64,000 nucleotides of DNA from Saccoglossus kowalevskii (lineage: Eukaryota; Hemichordata; Enteropneusta; Harrimaniidae), in contig NW_003144111.1 of NCBI RefSeq assembly GCF_000003605.2, positions 30,523 through 94,522 on the forward strand. Reading direction: 5' to 3'. The position numbers and the translations under genes were made by a program. The notes under the pieces are model-generated. The model was not told where the DNA came from, did not search any database, and saw only the letters and a list, made by a program, of their open reading frames with translations. Positions 26,869-40,075 of the stretch are shown piece after piece; within the stretch, counting starts at the first letter, position 1, and every line of letters begins with the position of its first letter.

Positions 26869-27318
26869 TAGTGTTATCATTGTGTAGCTGATGCAATCCT
26901 AGTGGTATCGTGTGGTTACTGCTGCGATACACTCGTACAAACCTAGTGTTATCATCGTGTTGCTGATGGAATCCTGGTGGTATCGTGTGGTTACTGCTGC
27001 GATACACTCATACAAACCTAGTGTTATCATCGTGTTGCTGATGTAATCCTAGTGGTATCGTGTGGTTACTGCTGCGATACACTCATACAAACCTAGTGTT
27101 ATCATCGTGTTGCTGATGCAATCCTAGTGGTATCGTGTGGTTACTGCTGTGATACACTCATACAAACCTAGTGTTATCATCGTGTTGCTGATGCAATCCT
27201 AGTGGTATCGTGTGGTTACTGCTGTGATACACTCATACAAACCTAGTGTTATCATCGTGTTGCTGATGCAATCCTGGTGGTATCGTGTGGTTACTGCTGC
27301 GATACACTCATACAAACC
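26869..27318 (+). repeat. Six-unit cassette copy with GATGGAATCC
   Basis: Same order as 19291; TGTGATA is present in both the fourth and fifth units. It heads a block of about 920 bp duplicated at 48405. Confidence 0.82.
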
Positions 27319-27790
27319 TAGTGTTATCATCGTGTAGCTGATGCAATCCTAGTGGTATCGTGTGGTTACTGCTGCGATACACTCATACAAACCTAGTGTT
27401 ATCATCGTGTTGCTGATGCAATCCTGGTAGTATCGTGGGATTACTGCTGCGATACACTCATACAAACCTAGTGTTATCATCGTGTTGCTGATGCAATCCT
27501 GGTGCTATCGTGGGATTACTGCTGCGATACACTCATACAAACCTCGTGTTATAATCGTATTGCTGATGCAATCCTAGTGGTATTGTGGGATTACTGCTGT
27601 GATACACTCATACAAACCTAGTGTTATCATCGTGTAGCTGATGCAATCCTGGTGGTATCGTGTTGTTACTGCTGCGATACACTCATACAAACCTAGTGTT
27701 ATCATCGTGTAGCTGATGCAATCCTAGTGGTATCGTGTGGTTACTGCTGCGATACACTCATACAAACCTAGTGTTATCATCGTGTTGCTG
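26869..27790 (+). repeat. Duplicated block, copy 1 (partner 48405-49326)
   Basis: Cassette followed by CTGGTAGTAT, CTGGTGCTAT, CCTCGTGTTATAATCG, TATTGTGGGATT and CGTGTTGTTAC in the same order as 48405-49326, at a distance of 21536 bp. Confidence 0.85.
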
Positions 27791-28593
27791 ATGCAATCCT
27801 GGTGGTATTGTGTGGTTACTGCTGCGATACACTCATACAAACCTAGTGTTATCATCGTGTTGCTGATGCAATCCTAGTGGTATCGTGTGGTTACTGCTGC
27901 GATACACTCATACAAACCTAGTGTTATCATCGTGTAGCTGATGCAATCCTAGTGGTATCGTGTGGTTACTGCTGTGATACACTCATACAAACCTAGTGTT
28001 ATCATCGTGTTGCTGATGCAATCCTAGTGGTATCGTGTGGTTACTGCTGCGATACACTCATACAAACCTAGTGTTATCATCGTGTAGCTGATGCAATCCT
28101 AGTGGTATCGTGGGATTACTGCTGCGATACACTCATACAAACCTAGTGTTATCATCGTGTTGCTGATGCAATCCTGGTGGTATCGTGGGATTACTGCTGC
28201 GATACACTCATACAAACCTAGTGTTATCATCGTGTTGCTGATGCAATCCTAGTGATATTGTGGGAATACTGCTGCGATACACTCATACAAACCTAGTGTT
28301 ATCATCGTGTTGCTGATGCAATCCTGGTGGTATCGTGGGATTACTGCTGCAATACACTCATACAAACCTAGTGTTATCATCGTGTTGCTGATGCAATCCT
28401 GGTGGTATCGTGGGATTACTGCTGCGATACACTCACACAAACCTAGTGTTATCATCGTGTTGCTGATGCAATCCTAGTGGTATCGTGGGATTACTGCTGC
28501 GATACACTCATACAAACCTAGTGTTATCATCATGTTGCTGATGCAATCCTAGTGGTATCGTGTGGTTACTGCTGCGATACACTCATACAAACC

Positions 28594-29044
28594 TAGTGTT
28601 ATCATTTGTGTAGCTGATGCAATCCTAGTGGTATCGTGTGGTTACTGCTGCGATACACTCATACAAACCTAGTGTTATCATCGTGTTGCTGATGGAATCC
28701 TGGTGGTATCGTGTGGTTACTGCTGCGATACACTCATACAAACCTAGTGTTATCATCGTGTTGCTGATGCAATCCTAGTGGTATCGTGTGGTTACTGCTG
28801 CGATACACTCATACAAACCTAGTGTTATCATCGTGTTGCTGATGCAATCCTAGTGGTATCGTGTGGTTACTGCTGCGATACACTCATACAAACCTAGTGT
28901 TATCATCGTGTTGGTGATGCAATCCTAGTGGTATCGTGTGGTTACTGCTGCGATACACTCATACAAACCTAGTGTTATCATCGTGTTGCTGATGCAATCC
29001 TGGTGGTATCGTGTGGTTACTGCTGCGATACACTCATACAAACC
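28594..29044 (+). repeat. Degenerate six-unit cassette copy
   Basis: The marker unit has ATCATTTGTGTAG with a +1, and CATAC rather than CGTAC. GATGGAATCC is kept, GATGTAATCC is lost, and the fifth unit has TTGGTGATGC, as in 33396 and 42630. It looks like a recombinant of two cassette sub-lineages. Confidence 0.65.
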
Positions 29045-29600
29045 AAGTGTTATCATCGTGTTGCTGATGCAATCCTGGTGGTATCGTGGGATTACTGCTG
29101 CGATACACTCATACAAACCTAGTGTTATCATCGTATTGCTGATGCAATCCTAGTGGTATCGTGGGATTACTGCTGCGATACACTCATACAAACCTAGTGT
29201 TATCATCGTGTAGCTGATGCAATCCTGGTGGTATCGTGTGGTTACTGCTGCGATACACTCATACAAACCTAGTGTTATCATCGTTTAGCTGATGCAATCC
29301 TAGTGGTATCGTGTGGTTACTGCTGCGATACACTCATACAAACCTAGTGTTATCATCGTGTAGCTGATGCAATCCTGGTGGTATCATGTGGTTACTGCTG
29401 CGATCCACTCATACAAACCTAGTGTTATCATCGTGTAGCTGATGCAATCCTAGTGGTATCGTGTGGTTACTGCTGCGATACACTCATACAAACCAAGTGT
29501 TATCATCGTGTTGCTGATGCAATCCTGGTGGTATCGTGTGGTTACTGCTGCGATACACTCATACAAACCTAGTGTTATCATAGTGTTGCTGATGCAATCC

Positions 29601-32600
29601 TAGTGGTATCGTGGGATTACTGCTGCGATACACTCATACAAACCTAGTGTTATCATCGTGTTGCTGATGCAATCCTGGTGGTATCGTGTGGTTACTGCTG
29701 CGATACACTCATACAAACCTAGTGTTATCATCGTGTTGCTGATGCAATCCTGGTGGTATCGTGTGGTTACTGCTGCGATACACTCATACAAACCTAGTGT
29801 TATCATCGTGTTGCTGATGCAATCCTAGTGGTATCATGGGATTACTGCTGCGATACACTCATACAAACCTAGTGTTATCATTGTGTTGCTGATGCATTCC
29901 TGGTGGTATCGTGTGGTTACTGCTGCGATACACTCATACAAACCTAGTGTTATCATCGTGTTGCTGATGCAATCCTGGTGGTATCGTGTGGTTACTGCTG
30001 CGATACACTCATACAAACCTAGTGTTATCATCGTGTTGCTGATGCAATCCTGGTGGTATCGTGTGGTTACTGATGCGATACACTCATACAAACCTAGTGT
30101 TATCATCGTGTTGCTGATGCAATCCCTGGTGGTATCGTGTGGTTACTGCTGCGATACACTCATACAAACCTAGTGTTATCATCGTGTTGCTGATGCAATC
30201 CTGGTGGTATCGTGTGGTTACTGATGCGATACACTCATACAAACCTAGTGTTATCATCGTGTTGCTGATGCATTTCTGGTGGTATCGTGTGGTTACTGCT
30301 GCGATACACTCATACAAACCTAGTATTATCATCGTGTTGCTGATGCAATCCTGGTGGTATCGTGTGGTTACTGCTGCGATACACTCATACAAACCTAGTG
30401 TTATCATCGTGTTGCTGATGCAATCCTCGTGGTATTGTGTGGTTACTGATGCGATACACTCATACAAACCTAGTGTTAGCATCGTGTTGCTGATGCAATC
30501 CTGGTGGTATCGTGTGGTTACTGCTGCGATACACTCATACAAACCTAGTGTTATCATCGTGTTGCTGATGCAATCCTGGTGGTATCGTGGGATTACTGCT
30601 GCGATACACTCATACAAACCTAGTGTTATCATCATATTGCTGATGCAATCCTGGTGGTATCGTGTGGTTACTGCTGCGATACACTCATACAAACCTAGTG
30701 TTATCATCGTGTAGCTGATGCAATCCTAGTGGTATCGTGTGGTTACTGCTGCGATACACTCATACAAACCTAGTGTTATCATCGTGTTGCTGATGCAAAT
30801 CCTGGTGGTATCGTGTGGTTACTGCTGCGATACACTCATACAAACCTAGTGTTATCATCGTGTAGCTGATTCAATCTTAGTGGTATCGTGTGGTTACTGC
30901 TGCGATACACTCATACAAACCTAGTGTTATCATCGTGTTGCTGATGCAATCCTGGTGGTATCGTGTGGTTACTGCTGCGATACACTCATACAAACCTAGT
31001 GTTATCATTGTGTAGCTGATGCAATCTTAGTGGTATCGTGTGGTTACTGCTGTGATACACTCATACAAACCTAGTGTTATCATCGTGTTGCTGATGCAAT
31101 CCTGGTGGTATCGTGTGGTTACTGCTGCGATACACTCATACAAACCTAGTGTTATCATTGTGTAGCTGATGCAATCCTAGTGGTATCGTGTGGTTACTGC
31201 TGCGATACACTCGTACAAACTTAGTGTTATCATCGTGTTGCTGATGCAATCCTGGTGGTATCGTGTGGTTACTGCTGCGATACACTCATACAAACCTAGT
31301 GTTATCATCGTGTTGCTGATGCAATCCTGGTGGTATCGTGTTGTTACTGCTGCGATACACTCATACAAACCTAGTGTTATCATCGTGTAGCTGATGCAAT
31401 CCTAGTGGTATCGTGTGGTTACTGCTGCGATACACTCATACAAACCTAGTGTTATCATCGTGTAGCTGATGCAATCCTGGTGGTATCGTGTGGTTACTGC
31501 TGTGATACACTCATACAAAACTAGTGTTATCATCATGTTGCTGATGCAATCCTGTTGGTATCGTGTGGTTACTGCTGCGATACACTCATACAAACCTAGT
31601 GTTATCATCGTGTAGCTAATGCAATCCTAGTGGTATCGTGTGGTTACTGCTGCGATACACTCATACAAACCTAGTGTATCATCGTGTTGCTGATGCAATC
31701 ATAGTGGTATCGTGTGGTTACTGCTGCGATACACTCATACAAACCAAGTGTTATCATCGTGTTGCTGATGCAATCCTGGTGGTATCGTGTGGTTACTGCT
31801 GCGATACACTCATACAAACCTAGTGTTATCATCGTGTTGCTGATGCAATCCTGGTGGTATCGTGTGGTTACTGCTGCGATACACTCATACAAACCAAGTG
31901 TTATCATCGTGTTGCTGATGCAATCCTGGTGGTATCGTGTGGTTACTGCTGCGATACACTCATACAAACCTAGTGTTATCATCGTGTTGCTGATGCAATC
32001 CTGGTGGTATCGTGTGGTTACTGCTGCGATACACTCATACAAACCAAGTGTTATCATCGTGTTGCTGATGCAATCCTGGTGGTATCGTGTGGTTACTGCT
32101 GCGATACACTCATACAAACCTAGTGTTATCATCGTGTTGCTGATGCAATCCTGGTGGTATCGTGTGGTTACTGCTGCGATACACTCATACAAACCTAGTG
32201 TTATCATTGTGTAGCTGATGCAATCCTAGTGGTATCGTGTGGTTACTGCTGCGATACACTCGTACAAACCTAGTGTTATCATCATGTTGCTGATGCAATC
32301 CTGGTGGTATCATGTGGTTACTGCTGCGATACACTCATACAAACCTAGTGTTATCATCGTGGTGCTGATTTAATCCTAGTGGTATCGTGTGGTTACTGCT
32401 GCGATACACTCATACAAACCTAGTGTTATCATCGTGTTGCTGATGCAATCCTAGTGGTATCGTGTGGTTACTGCTGCGATACACTCATACAAACCTAGTG
32501 TTATCATCGTGTTGCTGATGCAATCCTGGTGGTATCGTGTGGTTACTGCTGCGATACACTCATACAAACCAAGTGTTATCATCGTGTTGCTGATGCAATC

Positions 32601-33020
32601 CTGGTGGTATCGTGTGGTTACTGCTGCGATACACTCATACAAACCTAGTGTTATCATCGTGTTGCTGATGCAATCCTGGTGGTATCGTGTGGTTACTGCT
32701 GCGATACACTCATACAAACCTAGTGTTATCATCGTGTTGCTGATACAATCCTGGTGGTATCGTGTGGTTACTGCTGCGATACACTCATACAAACCTAGTG
32801 TTATCATCGTGTTGCTGATGCAATCATGGTGGTATCGTGTGGTTACTGCTGCGATACACTCATACAAACCTAGTGTTATCATCGTGTTGCTGATGCAATC
32901 CTGGTGGTATCGTGGGATTACTGCTGCGATACACTCATACAAACCTAGTGTTATCATCGTCTTGCTGATGCAATCCTGGTGGTATCATGTGGTTACTGCT
33001 GCGATACACTCATACAAACC
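29601..33020 (+). repeat. Mixed block with mosaic junction and dimer run
   Basis: Open runs at 29883-30714, 31190-31390, 31714-32214 and 32464-33039 are separated by stop-bearing units. A sub-block with ACTGATGCG, GCATTTCTGG and CCTCGTGG at about 30210-30460 matches 21656-21906 and then switches to a different variant series. The run at 31714-32214 has T1A in every second unit (31746, 31896, 32046). No gene is seen. Confidence 0.8.
31746..32120 (+). repeat. Dimer-patterned (150 bp) run
   Basis: T1A (CCAAGTG) occurs in every second unit at 31746, 31896 and 32046, with CCTAGTG units between. The same alternation is seen at 5252/5402, 16814/16964, 24768/24918, 43080/43230, 46380/46530 and 63480/63630. 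Confidence 0.8.
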
Positions 33021-33470
33021 TAGTGTTATCATCGTGTAGCTGATGCAATCCTAGTGGTATCGTGTGGTTACTGCTGCAATACACTCATACAAACCTAGTG
33101 TTATCATCGTGTTGCTGATGCAATCCTGGTGGTATCGTGTGGTTACTGCTGCGATACACTCATACAAACCTAGTGTTATCATCGTGTAGCTGATGCAATC
33201 CTAGTGGTATCGTGTGGTTACTGCTGCGATACACTCATACAAACATAGTGTTATCATCGTGTTGCTGATGCAATCCTAGTGGTATCGTGTGGTTACTGCT
33301 GCGATACACTCATACAAACATAGTGTTATCATCGTGTTGCTGATGCAATCCTGGTGGTATCGTGTGGTTACTGCTGCGATACACTCATACAAACCTAGTG
33401 TTATCATTGTGTAGCTGATGCAATCCTAGTGGTATCGTGTGGTTACTGCTGCGATACACTCGTACAAACC
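33021..33470 (+). repeat. Boundary module (subtype Q, 5-unit spacing)
   Basis: Boundary unit, consensus-type unit, T18A plus G33A unit, G33A unit, consensus-type unit, then marker unit at 33396, 375 bp from the start. The same five-unit order is found at 45555. Confidence 0.75.
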
Positions 33471-33845
33471 TAGTGTTATCATCGTGTTGCTGATGCAATC
33501 CTGGTGGTATCGTGTGGTTACTGCTGCGATACACTCATACAAACCTAGTGTTATCATCGTGTTGCTGATGTAATCCTAGTGGTATCGTGTGGTTACTGCT
33601 GCGATACACTCATACAAACCTAGTGTTATCATCGTGTTGCTGATGCAATCCTAGTGGTATCGTGTGGTTACTGCTGCGATACACTCATACAAACCTAGTG
33701 TTATCATCGTGTTGGTGATGCAATCCTAGTGGTATCGTGTGGTTACTGCTGCGATACACTCATACAAACCTAGTGTTATCATCGTGTTGCTGATGCAATC
33801 CTGGTGGTATCGTGTGGTTACTGCTGCGATACACTCATACAAACC
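33396..33845 (+). repeat. Six-unit cassette copy
   Basis: Same order, with TTGGTGATGC in the fifth unit and a T1A unit directly after the cassette. Same sub-lineage as 42630, at a distance of 123 units plus 9 bp, equal to the net indels between them. Confidence 0.82.
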
Positions 33846-34469
33846 AAGTGTTATCATCGTGTTGCTGATGCAATCCTGGTGGTATCGTGGGATTACTGCT
33901 GCGATACACTCATACAAACCTAGTGTTATCATCGTGTTACTGATGCAATCCTGGTGGTATCGTGGGATGGCTGCTGCGATACACTCATACAAACCTAGTG
34001 TTATCATCGTGTTGCTGATGCAATCCTAGTGGTATCGTGGGATTACTGCTGCGATACACTCATACAAACCTAGTGTTATCATAGTGTTGCTGATGCAATC
34101 CTAGTGGTATCGTGGGATTACTGCTGCGATACACTCATACAAACCTAGTGTTATCATCGTGTTGCTGATGCAATCCTGGTGGTATTGTGTGGTTACTGCT
34201 GCGATACACTCATACAAACCTAGTGTTATCATCGTGTTGCTGATGCAATCCTGGTGGTATCGTGTGGTTACTGCTGCGATACACTCATACAAACCTAGTG
34301 TTATCATCGTATTGCTGATGCAATCCTAGTGGTATCATGGGATTACTGCTGCGATACACTCATACAAACCTAGTGTTATCATCGTGTTGCTGATGCATTC
34401 CTGGTGGTATCGTGTGGTTACTGCTGCGATACACTCATACAAACCTAGTGTTATCATCGTGTTGCTGAT

Positions 34470-34610
34470 GCAATTCCTGGTGGTATCGTGTGGTTACTGC
34501 TGTGATACACTCATACAAACCTTATTGTTATCATCGTGTTGCTGATGCAATCCTTGGTGGTATCGTGTGGTTTACTGATGCGATACACTCATACAACCTA
34601 ATTGTTATCA
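34470..34610 (+). other. Degenerate patch with clustered indels
   Basis: Within two units there are net insertions at 34474 (AATTCCTGG), 34523 (CCTTATTG), 34554 (TCCTTGGTGG) and 34572 (GGTTTACTG), plus CAACCTAATTG near 34595. Neighbouring units on both sides are regular. Confidence 0.88.
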
Positions 34611-34675
34611 TCGTGTTGCTGATGCAATCCTGGTGGTATCGTGGGATTACTGCTGCGATACACTCACACAAACCT

Positions 34676-37600
34676 AGTGTTATCATCGTGTTGCTGATGC
34701 AATCCTAGTGGTATCGTGGGATTACTGCTGCGATACACTCATACAAACCTAGTGTTATCATCGTGTTGCTGATGCAATCCTAGTGGTATCGTGGGATTAC
34801 TGCTGCGATACACTCATACAAACCTAGTGTTATCATCGTGTTGCTGATGCAATCCTGGTGGTATCGTGTGGTTACTGCTGCGATACACTCATACAAACCT
34901 AGTGTTATCATCGTGTTGCTGATGCAATCCTGGTGGTATCGTGTGGTTACTGCTGCGATACACTCATACAAACCTAGTGTTATCATCGTGTTGCTGATGC
35001 AATCCTGGTGGTATCGTGTGGTTACTGCTGCGATACACTCATACAAACCTAGTGTTATCATCGTGTTGCTGATGCAATCCTGGTGGTATCGTGTGGTTAC
35101 TGCTGCGATACACTCATACAAACCTAGTGTTAGCATCGTGTTGCTGATGCAATCCTGGTGGTATCGTGTGGTTACTGCTGCGATACACTCATACAAACCT
35201 AGTGTTATCATCGTGTTGCTGATGCAATCCTGGTGGTATTGTGTGGTTACTGCTGCGATACACTCATACAAACCTAGTGTTATCATCGTGTTGCTGATGC
35301 AATCCTGGTGGTATCGTGTGGTTACTGCTGCGATACACTCATACAAACCTAGTGTTATCATCGTGTTGCTGATGCAATCCTGGTGGTATCGTGGGATTAC
35401 TGCTGCGATACACTCATACAAACCTAGTGTTATCATCGTATTGCTGATGCAATCCTGGTGGTATCGTGTGGTTACTGCTGGGATACACTCATACAACCCT
35501 AGTGTTATCATCGTGTTGCTGATGCAATCCTGGTGGTATCGTGTGGTTACTGCTGCGATACACTCATACAAACCTAGTGTTATCATCGTATTGCTGATGC
35601 AATCCTAGTGGTATCGTGTGGTTACTGCTGCGATACACTCATACAAACCTAGTGTTATCATCGTGTTGCTGATGCAATCCTGGTGGTATCGTGTGGTTAC
35701 TGCTGCGATACACTCATACAAACCTAGTGTTATCATCGTTTTGCTGATGCAATCCTGGTGGTATCGTGTGGTTACTGCTGTGATACACTCATACAAATCT
35801 AGTGTTATCATCGTGTTGCTGATGCAATCCTGGTGGTATCGTGTGGTTACTGCTGCGATACACTCATACAAACCTAGTGTTATCATCGTGTTGCTGATGC
35901 AATCCTGGTGGTATCGTGGGATTACTGCTGCGATACACTCATACAAACCTAGTGTTATCATCGTGTTGCTGATGCAATCCTGGTGGTATCGTGGGATTAC
36001 TGCTGCGATACACTCACACAAACCTAGTGTTATCATCGTGTTGCTGATGCAATCCTAGTGGTATCGTGGGATTACTGCTGCGATACACTCATACAAACCT
36101 AGTGTTATCATCGTGTTGCTGATGCAATCCTAGTGGTATCGTGGGATTACTGCTGCGATACACTCATACAAACCTAGTGTTATCATCGTGTTGCTGATGC
36201 AATCCTGGTGGTATCGTGTGGTTACTGCTGCGATACACTCATACAAACCTAGTGTTATCATCGTGTTGCTGATGCAATCCTGGTGGTATCGTGTGGTTAC
36301 TGCTGCGATACACTCATACAAAACCTAGTGTTATCATCGTGTTGCTGATGCAATCCTGGTGGTATCATGTGGTTACTGATGCGATACACTCATACAAACC
36401 TAGTGCTAGCATCGTGTTGCTGATGCAATCCTGGTGGTATCGTGTGGTTACTGCTGCGATACACTCATACAAACCTAGTGTTATCATCGTGTTGCTGATG
36501 CAATCCTGGTGGTATCGTGGGATTACTGCTGCGATACACTCATACAAACCTAGTGTTATCATCGTGTAGCTGATGCAATCCTGGTGGTATCGTGTGGTTA
36601 CTGCTGCGATACACTCATACAAACCTAGTGTTATCATCGTGTTGCTGATGCAATCCTGGTGGTATCGTGTGGTTACTGCTGCGATACACTCATACAAACC
36701 TAGTGTTATCATCGTGTAGCTGATGCAATCCTAGTGGTATCGTGTGGTTACTGCTGCGATACACTCATACAAACCTAGTGTTATCATCGTGTTGCTGATG
36801 CAATCCTTGTGGTATCGTGGGATTACTGCTGCGATACACTCATACAAACCTAGTGTTAGCATCGTGTTGCTGATGCAATCCTGGTAGTATCGTGTGGTTA
36901 CTGCTGCGATACACTCATACAAACCTAGTGTTATCATCGTGTTGCTGATGCAATCCTGGTGGTATCGTGTGGTTACTGCTGCGATACACTCATACAAACC
37001 TAGTGTTATCATCGTGTTGCTGATGCAATCCTGGTGGTATCGTGTGGTTACTGCTGCGATACACTCATACAAACCTAGTGTTATCATCGTGTTGCTGATG
37101 CAATCCTGGTGGTATCGTGTGGTTACTGCTGCGATACACTCATACAAATCTAGTGTTATCATCGTGTTGCTGATGCAATCCTGGTGGTATCGTGTGCTTA
37201 CTGCTGCGATACACTCATACAAACCAAGTGTTATCATCGTGTTGCTGATGCAATCTTGGTGGTATCGTGTGGTTACTGCTGCGATACACTCATACAAACC
37301 TAGTGTTATCATCGTGTTGCTGATGCAATCCTGGTGGTATCATGTGGTTACTGCTGCGATACACTCATACAAACCTAGTGTTATCATCGTGTTGCTGATG
37401 CAATCCTGGTGGTATCGTGTGGTTACTGCTGCGATACACTCATACAAACCTAGTGTTATCATCGTATTGCTGATGCAATCCTGGTGGTATCGTGGGATTA
37501 CTGCTGCGATACACTCATACAAACCTAGTGTTATCATCGTGTTGCTGATGCAATCCTGGTGGTATTGTGGGATTACTGCTGCGATACACTCATACAAACC

Positions 37601-38575
37601 TAGTGTTATCATCGTATTGCTGATGCAATCCTGGTGGTATCGTGTGGTTACTGCTGCGATACACTCATACAAACCTAGTGTTATCATCGTGTAGCTGATG
37701 CAATCCTAGTGGTATCGTGTGGTTACTGCTGCGATACACTCATACAAACCTAGTGTTATCATCGTGTTGCTGATGCAATCCTAGTGGTATCGTGTGGTTA
37801 CTGCTGCGATACACTCATACAAACCTAGTGTTATCATCGTGTTGCTGATGCAATCCTGGTGGTATCGTGTGGTTACTGCTGCGATACACTCATACAAACC
37901 TAGTGTTATCATCGTGTTGCTGATGCAATCCTGGTGGTATCGTGTGGTTACTGCTGCGATACACTCATACAAATCTAGTGTTATCATCGTGTTGCTGATG
38001 CAATCCTGGTGGTATCGTGTGGTTACTGCTGCGATACACTCATACAAACCAAGTGTAATCATCGTGTTGCTGATGCAATCCTGGTGGTATCGTGTGGTTA
38101 CTGCTGCGATACACTCATACAAACCTAGTGTTATCATCGTGTTGCTGATGCAATCCTGGTGGTATCGTGTGGTTACTGCTGCGATACACTCATACAAACC
38201 TAGTGTTATCATCGTGTTGCTGATGCAATCCTGGTGGTATCGTGTGGTTACTGCTGCGATACACTCATACAAACCTAGTGTTATCATCGTGTTGCTGATG
38301 CAATCCTGGTGGTATCGTGGGATTACTGCTGCGATACACTCATACAAACCTAGTGTTATCATCGTATTGCTGATGCAATCCTGGTGGTATCGTGGGATTA
38401 CTGCTGCGATACACTCATACAAACCTAGTGTTATCGTCGTGTTGCTGATGCAATCCTGGTGGTATCGTGGGATTACTGCTGCGATACACTCATACAAACC
38501 TAGTGTTATCATCATATTGCTGATGCAATTCTGGTGGTATTGTGTGGTTACTGCTGCGATACACTCATACAAACC
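34676..38575 (+). repeat. Open-type block
   Basis: Open runs 34838-35608, 35618-36058, 36291-37694 and 37794-38594 are broken by one to three stop-bearing units. Contains the CTTACTG marker at 37197 after a CAAATC unit, repeated at 41401 and 42076, and a TATCGTCG marker at 38433. A +1 (AAAACC) lies at 36321. No gene is seen. Confidence 0.82.
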
Positions 38576-38950
38576 TAGTGTTATCATCGTGTAGCTGATG
38601 CAATCCTAGTGGTATCGTGTGGTTACTGCTGCAATACACTCATACAAACCTAGTGTTATCATCGTGTTGCTGATGCAATCCTGGTGGTATCGTGTGGTTA
38701 CTGCTGTGATACACTCATACAAACCTAGTGTTATCATCGTGTAGCTGATGCAATCCTAGTGGTATCGTGTGGTTACTGCTGCGATACACTCATACAAACC
38801 TAGTGTTATCATCGTGTTGCTGATGCAATCCTGGTGGTATCGTGTGGTTACTGCTGCGATACACTCATACAAACCTAGTGTTATCAATGTGTAGCTGATG
38901 CAATCCTAGTGGTATCGTGTGGTTACTGCTGCGATACACTCGTACAAACC
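38576..38950 (+). repeat. Boundary module (subtype Q)
   Basis: Boundary unit, consensus-type unit (TGTGATA), T18A plus G33A unit, consensus-type unit, then a marker unit with ATCAATGTG in place of ATCATTGTG and CGTAC, 300 bp downstream. Confidence 0.75.
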
Positions 38951-39700
38951 TAGTGTTATCATCGTGTTGCTGATGCAATCCTGGTGGTATCGTGTGGTTA
39001 CTGCTGCAATACACTCATACAAACCTAGTGTTATCATCGTGTAGCTGATGCAATCCTAGTGGTATCGTGTGGTTACTGCTGCAATACACTCATACAAACC
39101 TAGTGTTATCATCGTGTTGCTGATGCAATGCTGGTGGTATCGTGTGGTTACTGCTGCGATACACTCATACAAACCTAGTGTTATCATCGTGTAGCTGATG
39201 CAATCCTAGTGGTATCGTGTGGTTACTGCTGCGATACACTCATACAAACCTAGTGTTATCATCGTGTTGCTGATGCAATCCTGGTGGTATCGTGTGGTTA
39301 CTGCTGCGATACACTCATACAAACCTAGTGTTATCATCGTGTTGCTGATGCAATCCTAGTGGTATCGTGTGGTTACTGCTGCGATACACTCATACAAACC
39401 TAGTGTTATCATCGTGTTGCTGATGCAATCCTGGTGGTATCGTGGGATTACTGCTGCGATACACTCATACAAACCTAGTGTTATCATCGTATTGCTGATG
39501 CAATCCTGGTGGTATCGTGGGATTACTGCTGCGATACACTCATACAAACCTAGTGTTATCGTCGTGTTGCTGATGCAATCCTGGTGGTATCGTGGGATTA
39601 CTGCTGCGATACACTCATACAAACCTAGTGTTATCATCATATTGCTGATGCAATCCTGGTGGTATTGTGTGGTTACTGCTGCGATACACTCATACAAACC

Positions 39701-40075
39701 TAGTGTTATCATCGTGTAGCTGATGCAATCCTAGTGGTATCGTGTGGTTACTGCTGCAATACACTCATACAAACCTAGTGTCATCATCGTGTTGCTGATG
39801 CAATCCTGGTGGTATCGTGTGGTTACTGCTGCGATACACTCATACAAACCTAGTGTTATCATCGTGTAGCTGATGCAATCCTAGTGGTATCGTGTGGTTA
39901 CTGCTGCGATACACTCATACAAACCTAGTGTTATCATCGTGTTGCTGATGCAATCCTGGTGGTATCGTGTGGTTACTGCTGCGATACACTCATACAAACC
40001 TAGTGTTATCATTGTGTAGCTGATGCAATCCTAGTGGTATCGTGTGGTTACTGCTGCGATACACTCATACAAACC
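39701..40075 (+). repeat. Boundary module (subtype Q)
   Basis: Same order as at 38576, exactly 15 units further on. The marker unit at 40001 has ATTGTGTAG but keeps CATAC instead of CGTAC. Confidence 0.75.

Larger units (their letters stand above)
23492..29600 (+). repeat. Stop-dense block with several cassettes
   Basis: Units with T18A and/or G33A dominate. Cassettes start at 25293 and 26869 and a degenerate one at 28594. Open runs are short (23835-24125, 24736-25086, 26534-26752, 28938-29153). Shared rare markers include GCGATCCAC at about 24675 and 29403, CCTCGTGTTATAATCG at 27542, and TATTGTGGGAATAC at 26530 and 28256. Indels of +1 occur at 24125, 26573 and 28606. No gene is seen. Confidence 0.82.
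33021..34675 (+). repeat. Boundary module, cassette and degenerate patch
   Basis: Boundary unit at 33021, cassette at 33396-33845, then units with GTGGGATT and single changes such as GGGATGGCTG near 33964. The segment ends in a small patch (34470-34610) with four net insertions and several substitutions, the least regular stretch in the window. No gene is seen. Confidence 0.8.

Noticed and set aside
34470-34610. Inserted mobile element or foreign sequence
   Set aside because: The patch still aligns to the unit along its whole length; only small indels and substitutions are present, with no terminal repeats or target-site duplication.
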